From positions 1-47,167 of the forward strand of contig JAJDCB010000011.1 in assembly GCA_029261065.1 (NCBI GenBank): a DNA stretch of 47,167 nt, given 5' to 3'. Source of the DNA: Candidatus Omnitrophota bacterium (GTDB lineage Bacteria; Omnitrophota; Gorgyraeia; Zapsychrales; Zapsychraceae). The notes under the pieces are model-generated. The model saw nothing but the letters and a program-made list of their open reading frames with translations. It was not told where the DNA came from and did no database searches. This document shows, piece by piece, positions 42,001 through 47,167 of the stretch. Position 1 is the stretch's first letter. Every line of letters begins with the position of its first letter. A program made the translations under genes and the position numbers.

Positions 42001-45000
42001 CATTACAAGCGCGGGACATGAAATATTTCCAAGCTTAATTAGAGAAGACATACCTCAACAAAAAGGCGAATTTCAGTTACGTGAACAACTATTAGTAGAA
42101 GCTATTATTGAAGATGGAAAATTAATTGTGTCCATACAGTTTAATCAAACGCCAAACCATAATAATATGGCAAATTCTCCAATGAAACTTTCGAAGAAGA
42201 GGCAGGATCGGTTAAAAAAGATCAAGGTCATAGCTTTTGATTTGACGATGACGTTACTATTTGGTGGACTAGTGAATGCTTATCAAAGAATTGCAGAGGC
42301 GTTTGTTAAGGGTGAGGACAATAGAGAAGAATTGCATGAGAAAGTTAAAGGTTGGCTTAAGACCGGCGAGATGGCGCAAGAATTTAAATATCATAAGATA
42401 TCGGAAAGTGTGTTCTATGATAATATTGCAAAATCTCTAGGGGAATATTTAATGTCAAAAAGTTTAGAAGAGCGAACGGAGGAAGGAGAGAAATTTATTA
42501 AATTAACGGGTAATGATATTCAAACGAAGCGCGATATTATTGATTATTACATCATCTCATCCTATTTAGAAATCCCTGGAATAAAAGAGATGATTCTTGC
42601 CCTTGAAAAAGGCTACCATCTCATGGTCTTTACCGATATTGAAATACAAAGAGCCATCCGAATTTTACGTCAGTTTAAATATTTTGAAAATATGTTTATT
42701 GTTTCAGCAACGGATATTAACCATGAAAAGACAGAGGTCGCAGCCTACCCTAAAGCCTTTGAGTTGATAAAGCAACGATGGCCGGATGTCACATTAGAAG
42801 AAGTTGTAATCTTTTTTGAAGATAAATTAGAAAATATTCGTGCGGCACATAAGGCTCGTTGGCAGACTGAACTTGTTTATGCGAAACCTGATAACACAAA
42901 AGGCGAGAAGAGCCTGCCAGAATCGGATGTTATTAGATTTTTAATTGGTAACATCAAGCGCATGAAGTTTCTTCTTCGCGTGTACATCATTATTCCGACA
43001 TACCCACTAATTGAGTTTCTAATGGGCACAGTATTTAGATCAATTTTCAATCTTTGGCTAGCAGGGTTATTAAGCCTAGTGATTATAGTGGGCACCGTAT
43101 GGATTAAACTTTATCACAAGTCCAACGACGTTCTACACAATAGCGGTTCTCCAAACAGCCAAGTATCACCGAAACCAATTACGGTTGAAAAGTCCAATTT
43201 TATCAGAGAAGTAAGCCGTGGTATTCAAAAACGTCATCCCCCAACGGGGCCACCAGCAACTTCTAAGACCGACCGAGTTTCATCACCATTTGTCCAGTGG
43301 GAAAGACTAGAGTCACTTATCTCCGAGCTAGAAAATGGTATTGAAATGGCGAAGGAGAAAAAATTGGCTGGTTTTAATAGTTCCAACATCGACGTTCAAG
43401 TTCAAATTACGCCTATATTCAAAGAATTTGTAGAAATGAGTATAGTTTTACTATCAAAACCTCCATACCATCTTGCCGTTCCTGAAAATTTACTTTTAAG
43501 TAAGAGAATACTTGGCATCTTTGTTGACATCTCGTTTAATTTTACCTTTGGCCAGGTACAAGTCTCGTATCTGGAAGAAAATTATTTCCGCTATTCTATT
43601 GCCCGTATTGCGATGCAGCTTGCAGTGGGTATGGTCGAAGGAAATGTTATTTTAGAGTCACATCTTCTAAGAAAAATTAGAGAGAATGAAGGGCCGCTAA
43701 ATGTCGAATTAATTAAAAACATTCAAGCTGACGTGCTAACGATAATCAAACCGTTTAACACATTAAATGATTTAAAAAGTTACCATCATGATTCTATAGA
43801 AATAGTTGCAAAAAGAAAAAAATATTTTGTAATGCCACAGTTTGGATTCTCCATTATTAAGTCTCATCAAATACCAAGCGAAGAAAATCAAGATCAGCCG
43901 CTAGTTGTTTTATCGAATTCCATAGGCACTCCAAGGTATCATTCATACATGCAACATAGTGGTCGTTTGAATTTTTACGACACTAGTTTTGTTTCTAGAT
44001 CCCTCGAGGAAGAAAGTGCGCACTTTGGTCTTAGAAAAATTAAATTAACACTAACAACCAAGGCTATTGCACCATACGAGCTTGCTGTTTTCGATTCTCA
44101 ACAGTCCAGGTGGGTAATAGAGCAAGATGACGTAGACACAATAACAAAAAGACTACAAGAAATCGGTTTGCTAAAAAGAGATACATCATCCAGCCCATTT
44201 GATACTCAATCGCAGAATATTATCAACACCCCAGAGATTCAATTAAATTATATCAACAATACCTCAGACGGTCTTGACTGGCTTCGTATCTTAAAGTTTA
44301 CTAAAAATAAAACAACCCAAGATGTTCAAATGCGTATCATTACAACTGTGATAAGCAGACAGCCCTTTGACACCTTAGACACTTTCCTAAAAGATTTGAC
44401 AAACACAGCGACACTTGTATCAAGAGAACCTTTATTGAAATTAGTGCGTACAACATTGGAAACGAAACAATTGAAGTGGGTGAATCCAGAAGTTAATCGA
44501 GCGGCCATTGCCCTTTTAAGGTCTCTATTGTCTAGGGCGGCATTAGGAGAAAGGGATGCGATTGAAAAAATCCGAGAGTGGCATGATGTGGCAAAAGGAG
44601 TTAATCGAGACAAATATGAAGGTTATGGAGACTTCTCTGCTCATGAAAACATGATGAAAGTTCATCAACGAATCAACCATTTATACTGGTTGCTAAGACT
44701 AATGTATCGTTTCAATGATCAAAACAGACTAAACTTTGCTGACGTTCTTTATGAAAATGTAGCAAAAGAGGGGCAGGTCATTTATATAGCAGCTGACAAA
44801 GAAAAAATAGATAGTGGTTCTTCAGCAATGAAAAAATTACCTGAGGCTGTTAGCCTGCTTCACAAATTTATGCACAGAAAGTTAAGGCAAGAGACATTAT
44901 CTGATGCAAGGAATGCTCTGGATCCGTTCGTGCAAAATTTACGAACGACACTCAATGTTGAGGATCAAACCCTTTTTGATGCTGAAGTTGAAATCCTAAG

Positions 45001-47167
45001 CGCCAATTTACTTTCACGCGCTGTTTTAAATTATTTAATTGAGATGCAAGATTTAGGGTTGGCTAGGAGAATTAATTTTTCTGATCAAACAGATGCGTTA
45101 GATACACAGCCAGACATCCATCAGATTCAAGCCTATTTCAACAGTCGTTTTGATGTTGTCATAGCGCTGAATTTTGATTTTATCGAGCCGATTGGTATTG
45201 AAAGAGATGTTGAAGAGGATGATTTAACGAAACAATCTGAAGGAGTAAACAGATTACTTAAAGATATTGGATTATTTGAGGGTCTTGTGCAGGATATCAC
45301 AAAGCTTTCAGAGTTGGAGGCGGACGAATCTATGTATCCTACTTTACATTGGGAGGACGATGAAGAATTGACAGAAGCAATCAGCGTAGAATCTGTTGAG
45401 GCGCTCGTTGAGTCGTTTAGGGTAATTAAAGATATTTTTGTACATAAAGTCTCTAGAGACGAATGGGTTAGTGTGTTGGGGAATGGGCTTAAGGCCGTTC
45501 TAAAAGAGGTTGCTCATTTAGAAGCCGTTGTATTAAAGTTTGAACGTGAAGGTTATCCATTAGCGGCATTAGGTCAGTCAAAAGAAACACTTGATGAAGA
45601 ATATACATACACTTTACTTGGCTATAAATCTCGATTTTATTCAATTAGTGAGTCAATAAAAGCGATTACGGATATCTTTAGTATTGATCGCAATATCGAA
45701 ACAGCGCTTAGTAAAGTTCGATTGGTGATAGAAGAACTAACAAATTTGCTTGATTCTAATTTAAATGAAATTGTTCAGATTAATGCCAGCGATTTATTGA
45801 CACGAGCGCAGGATCTTGAAGAAACGCTGATTGATAAGCCACAAATATATTATCAATCCGTTCCAGAAAATCGTGAAGCTCGCCAATTATTAAAACAAGC
45901 CTTTGCAAAAAACAATACGATTAAAATCATCGATGTTGATGAAGATCACATTATTACGCAGGGTGATGTTGGCATAACGCTTTCAACTTATCTTGGCCAA
46001 GGCCCAGATTGGAGCAACTATCATGTTTCTATTGCTATCACGATTCCGTCACGAAATTACATAATTCCTCTTGGATTGCCAATCGCCCTTACAAATGTTA
46101 AAACACAAAAGCAAGAAATTCAACTTGTTAAAACGGCCTTCTTTTCTAAAGAGACAAATGTGTACGTTGTAAGGTTTAAGTTACCACCAGGGACGTATAC
46201 ATTAAGTGTATTTGAGTCTACTTCATCGCCAATGTCGTCGTTCCCTTCCCGAAAAGGCGGAGATGCACCCGTATTGGGCTTACCAGAAGGTTTGATAGCC
46301 ATACGTGAATTAATTGGTCAATTGTCACCAAATGAACCCAACATTGTTTATCTATTTGGCAGACTACACTCTGGTACGGAAACGATTGCTAATATCATTT
46401 ATCAAGGGTTAGATATTTTCCAACTGACGCATGAAGATGTAGCGCTAATGGAGATTGATGGTCATAAAATTATAACAATAGATCCTACAACAGGAAATAT
46501 TGTTAAGCATATTTATGATGAGTATGCAAAAAAAGCAATTCCATATGTTGAAGAGAAAAAATTGGTCATTGCTCATGGCGTTTATTCATGGAAATTTAGC
46601 CAACAGGCAGGCATTGTTGTTAGAGTTTTTAGTTACGATGAAGCAAGATCTCACAATGAGGTCTTAGCCCAATTGCTTGAAACAACTAAAATTGACTTAA
46701 GTATCGAAAATTCAATCGATTATGATCTTGGAGACATGGTCGATGTATTTCGTTCCGGCTCTTCACCGTTTTTAACCTCATTGTCATCACGCAACACGCT
46801 TGAACTATTAATGACAGTGGAATTTATTGAGGGTTTCTTGTTTGATATTGGCTTAATATCTACTTTAGTTATATTGGTCATATTAATTATCGATAAACTT
46901 AGAGAGCGGAGTGCGCGTTTATTTATCGAACATCTTAAAGGGGCAACCTCAAAAAATGATATAACAACGCGACTTAAAGAATTAAGCCGACAAGATGAAG
47001 GAACAACCCATTGGTTATTGCGTTCTTTGCTTAATTCTTCTAATCCACAAGAACGATACACAACTCTACAACTTTTGGGTCTGATGGATCGAAAAGTATC
47101 TCTTAAAAAGATACGAAGGATGTCCATGAAAGATCCTAAATTAGAAAATCGAAATCTAGCCAAGCGA
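2..47167 (+). CDS. Internal segment of one giant multidomain protein (about 15,722 codons in the window; both ends run off the window)
   Basis: Frame 2 (positions congruent to 2 mod 3) was translated at the start, end and throughout with no stop seen. It begins ...QRVGGGGADILSFIMKDLIETKEE... and ends ...LKKIRRMSMKDPKLENRNLAKR. The ORF track lists only frame-3 ORFs on the plus strand (17085, 27198, 38799), although an in-frame ATG exists at nt 44; a frame-2 stop would have produced a listed ORF. Confidence 0.95.
440..960 (+). other. Zinc-metalloprotease-like module (HEFAH)
   Basis: Frame 2: KAQHLVHEFAHYIFITHPEIW (HExxH at 512-526), followed by EYLSDIFAHEFNYW, consistent with a downstream E/D zinc ligand region. 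Confidence 0.55.
8160..9770 (+). other. Transmembrane-helix cluster in the giant protein
   Basis: Hydrophobic runs: VSLLGISIAIVTFGIYLLS, YATASFIVLTALLTFG, VIILSIPFLFIYFGFEGVGQISLVIYTSILITIVMAKVLI, AVPFILRAIVVAIFLSI, WIVLIFAVSIVVLWTVYW. Confidence 0.75.
9840..10290 (+). other. P-loop (APS/adenylate-kinase-like) module with an intact Walker A
   Basis: FIVLMIGESGSGKTTLSRILKEHIEGQGLKATLFNELDDYK (Walker A at 9878-9904) and the kinase-like tail PIDLWIDTTNVTIAKTRAQIKKNL. Confidence 0.65.
10830..12910 (+). other. Further transmembrane clusters separated by coiled-coil-like stretches
   Basis: LPIQVVMSLIGTAVVLYAGANI, IISAIAAVLILVFGVFAAPLY, FVGITLLAIGAIILFFWH, ALISAVSLLLYIIVRF, TFLFIFVTTAFVPGLGIIPRYIILILF; helical EEMSKIRKESLEIREETEKIKSS between them. 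Confidence 0.7.
13151..13342 (+). repeat. Three diverged copies of a short repeat: SFRNPYMREGI / SNRNLFTHEGT / SFRNPFTHEGI
   Basis: Copies start at 13151, 13220 and 13310 (e.g. tttcgaaatccttttacgcatgaagga), each preceded by a helical segment. Confidence 0.75.
13730..14330 (+). other. GNAT acetyltransferase-like module
   Basis: LPGKLFGVALTVNLLYRSRNIGQILLNLSLQKARELGSKTFEVYIVNNRMGPSVYDKAIF resembles the GNAT motif A/B layout (R-x-x-x-I-G plus N...vYdKa.F). Confidence 0.5.
16335..16560 (+). other. XRE-type helix-turn-helix module
   Basis: SYEKLRRLREYQEIKRPGAAKYLGITPNSLYRIEEGHIPQ matches the HTH_3 layout (LR..R...AA..LGI....L.RiE.G..P). Confidence 0.6.
19241..19276 (+). repeat. Linker repeat, left copy (TAGSPLRPVSSL)
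   Basis: acggcaggcagtcctctaagaccagtgtcttcccta; matches 19919-19954 at 28/36 nt and 10/12 aa, counted by hand. Confidence 0.7.
19382..19651 (-). CDS. CopG/ribbon-helix-helix family antitoxin (PF12441-like, BrnA-type partner), apparently orphan, embedded antisense in the giant gene
   Basis: 89 aa: MQKKSKHIPKFRTEMEEARFWETHSLVEYDEALKEVKNVKFPKPKKRLISMRLEEDQIQRLKIIAQRKGIGYLTMIRMWLMERMTEESK. It shows the family pattern IPKF-x-E-E-EA-FW-TH ... ISMRLEEDQIQRLKIIAQRKGIGYLTMIRMWL. It has a Shine-Dalgarno sequence and promoter upstream. G+C by hand is about 47% (112/240 over 19381-19620), against about 37% in sampled flanks. Confidence 0.9.
   Translation of the reverse strand: MQKKSKHIPKFRTEMEEARFWETHSLVEYDEALKEVKNVKFPKPKKRLISMRLEEDQIQRLKIIAQRKGIGYLTMIRMWLMERMTEESK
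19658..19665 (-). promoter_or_regulatory. Shine-Dalgarno sequence GGAGGAGA for the antitoxin
   Basis: Minus strand ...ctGGAGGAGAtagactATG; GGAGG lies 9 nt from the ATG at 19651-19649. Confidence 0.75.
19726..19754 (-). promoter_or_regulatory. Sigma70-type promoter for the antisense antitoxin gene: TTGACA - 17 nt - TATACT
   Basis: On the minus strand: -35 TTGACA (plus 19749-19754 tgtcaa), 17-nt spacer, -10 TATACT (plus 19726-19731 agtata), about 75 nt upstream of the ATG. Confidence 0.75.
19727..19742. promoter_or_regulatory. Candidate autoregulatory operator: perfect 7-bp inverted repeat GTATATA-TG-TATATAC over the -10 and spacer
   Basis: Plus strand GTATATATGTATATAC; arms GTATATA and TATATAC are exact reverse complements. 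Ribbon-helix-helix antitoxins commonly bind short palindromes overlapping their own promoter. Confidence 0.6.
19919..19954 (+). repeat. Linker repeat, right copy (TAGSPLKPVVSL)
   Basis: acagcaggcagtccactaaaaccagttgtatctcta, in the same frame and 678 nt downstream of the left copy; the two bracket the antisense antitoxin. Confidence 0.7.
23258..24780 (+). repeat. Tandem module duplication 1, copy A (about 510 aa)
   Basis: SSPLNLGVLDNQTIFNLGAALIREAV... to ...INDPALYSEIIKELFKED. The matching NQT/DQT and NDPALYSEII codons lie exactly 1536 nt apart between copies at both ends. Confidence 0.9.
24794..26313 (+). repeat. Tandem module duplication 1, copy B (about 510 aa)
   Basis: SASPFNYRRIEDQTLFNMGAQVIRGAI... 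to ...VNDPALYSEIITELFKEE. It shares 32 nt identical DNA with copy A (cttgatgcttatttgatggaagtgacatctct) and a 53-nt stretch with 2 mismatches (ttaatagatgatatacacaatccagat..tagg.tcaagcggttggttgtttgt). Confidence 0.9.
26340..27790 (+). other. DUF89/ARMT1-like (damage-control phosphatase family) module
   Basis: IIFLLDDVGEAIFDLLFIQTLLLQHPRLKVTIWVN (27332 onward; cf. DN-GE-xxFD) and ATAVVIKGAATFETTQIPSANTYYGFANYH (27617 onward; cf. lvIaKGq.NfEt). Confidence 0.65.
27890..28710 (+). other. Multi-pass transmembrane cluster
   Basis: LGILVLISTVYLGGSLLTLLTA, FWAVVLMSIGIAGVIVGGAASTWYYLPISVAGVLLRL, WLGNIIIIADMIIWEL, VLAYFLFMILDIGL, VVGTISTLVGLQFLILLDFIFNW, FAVGLIVFISIYWKI. Confidence 0.75.
30161..31180 (+). 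repeat. Tandem module duplication 2, copy C (about 340 aa)
   Basis: SSSSPFVEREESIDQLFKGLFKDQF...FIIGENLYRSII...MQMSLQRNLEVIFSLSLIPHWLPIVIRS...MVKEKARELLAKVSSPF. Confidence 0.88.
31183..32183 (+). repeat. Tandem module duplication 2, copy D (about 335 aa)
   Basis: SSSPMNKREESLDKLFNQLFEDRF...LFIGEKLYRKMV...MQESLQSKLELIYSISLIPHGLPIVLRS...IVRQKARELVTKMSSPI; offset about 1017-1023 nt from copy C. Confidence 0.88.
32800..33490 (+). other. Zinc-metalloprotease-like module (HEIGH) interrupted by transmembrane helices
   Basis: SLTETVVHEIGHLIQSSEDKQ (HExxH at 33023-33037), hydrophobic LRILIWIIPGVVITFYFYV / IFLVIFAPLLAGNIFDLLY, then AMTDSMEDFAETFMMYVLDPERF (33350 onward), the E-D-F-A-E type distal motif. 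Confidence 0.7.
37320..37860 (+). other. SAM-dependent methyltransferase-like module
   Basis: GRFVLDVGSNDLPISLNLANKEGRVILGVDATIFE...VVNGDAQDL...FDTVLYFDVLNYVDFRQVILDSLNYLKSEGRLIIVN matches the class I MTase motif order. Confidence 0.65.
38110..38780 (+). other. GHKL/HATPase_c-like module
   Basis: ALEAAIVNIRQHANNYG (N-box-like), VLDRGDGF (D-x-G-x-G-like), YSFGYGGNAGVDLALE (G2-like). Confidence 0.5.
39950..40880 (+). other. Protein-kinase-like/APH-like fold, possibly a pseudokinase
   Basis: FLAGGSYSSLYLLKF (glycine-loop-like), NVLVNNGDFMSVRD...VVLNEFGHP where a DFG-like motif would be expected. Confidence 0.35.
41400..41590 (+). other. Transmembrane hairpin
   Basis: SLLGLFVFGAASLVILEILIISQYI and IEIVFFIISSLGFLGFI. 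Confidence 0.7.
42195..42890 (+). other. HAD-superfamily-like module with a degenerate motif I
   Basis: KVIAFDLTMTLLFGGLVNAYQ (42236 onward), YHLMVFTDIEIQRAIRILRQF, EEVVIFFEDKLENIRAAHKARW. The second Asp of DxDx(T/V) is replaced by Thr. Confidence 0.6.
42955..43125 (+). other. Transmembrane hairpin following the HAD-like module
   Basis: LRVYIIIPTYPLIEFLMGTVF and LWLAGLLSLVIIVGTVWIKLY. Confidence 0.65.
46325..46690 (+). other. P-loop-like fold with a degenerate Walker A
   Basis: NIVYLFGRLHSGTETIANIIYQGL (46358 onward): GxxxxG is kept but Lys is replaced by Thr; later EEKKLVIAHGVYSWKFSQQAGIVVRVF. Confidence 0.35.

Noticed and set aside
46720-47163. 147-aa minus-strand ORF, the longest in the supplied track
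   Set aside because: S/R/C-rich composition without a recognisable family, antisense to well-structured giant-frame coding (TM segment and helical repeat-like region). Treated as a shadow ORF.
1-47167. CRISPR array, tRNA/rRNA genes, transposase or IS element
   Set aside because: No short regular direct repeats with spacers, no cloverleaf or rRNA-like segments, and no transposase-like ORF or terminal inverted repeats were noticed; the giant coding frame accounts for the window.

Overview
AT-rich window (several lines hand-counted at about 37% G+C). It is almost entirely the interior of one giant plus-strand reading frame. Frame 2 (first full codon at nt 2, last codon 47165-47167) stays open across the window: about 15,722 codons with neither the real start nor the stop present. 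The supplied ORF track omits it because it appears to list only ATG-to-stop ORFs inside the window. An ATG lies in frame 2 at nt 44, so any later in-frame stop would have produced a listed frame-2 ORF, and none is listed. The product is a mosaic: zinc-metalloprotease-like modules, a P-loop kinase-like module, GNAT, XRE-type HTH, DUF89/ARMT1-like, SAM methyltransferase, GHKL ATPase-like, pseudokinase-like and HAD-like modules, coiled or helical stretches and many transmembrane clusters. These are punctuated by dozens of short [A/S/G/T]-S-P-[L/F/I/M] motifs. This architecture fits the giant proteins reported from Omnitrophota; that taxonomic link is inference. Three observations stand out: (1) I found no cysteine codon in frame 2 among several hundred TGT/TGC occurrences phased by hand; (2) a complete antisense gene for a CopG/RHH-type antitoxin (19382-19651, minus), with a near-consensus promoter, an overlapping palindromic operator-like site and a Shine-Dalgarno sequence, is embedded in the giant frame without breaking it; (3) there are two large tandem module duplications (about 1.54 kb and about 1.02 kb). 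Nearly all other listed minus-strand ORFs look like shadows of the giant frame.
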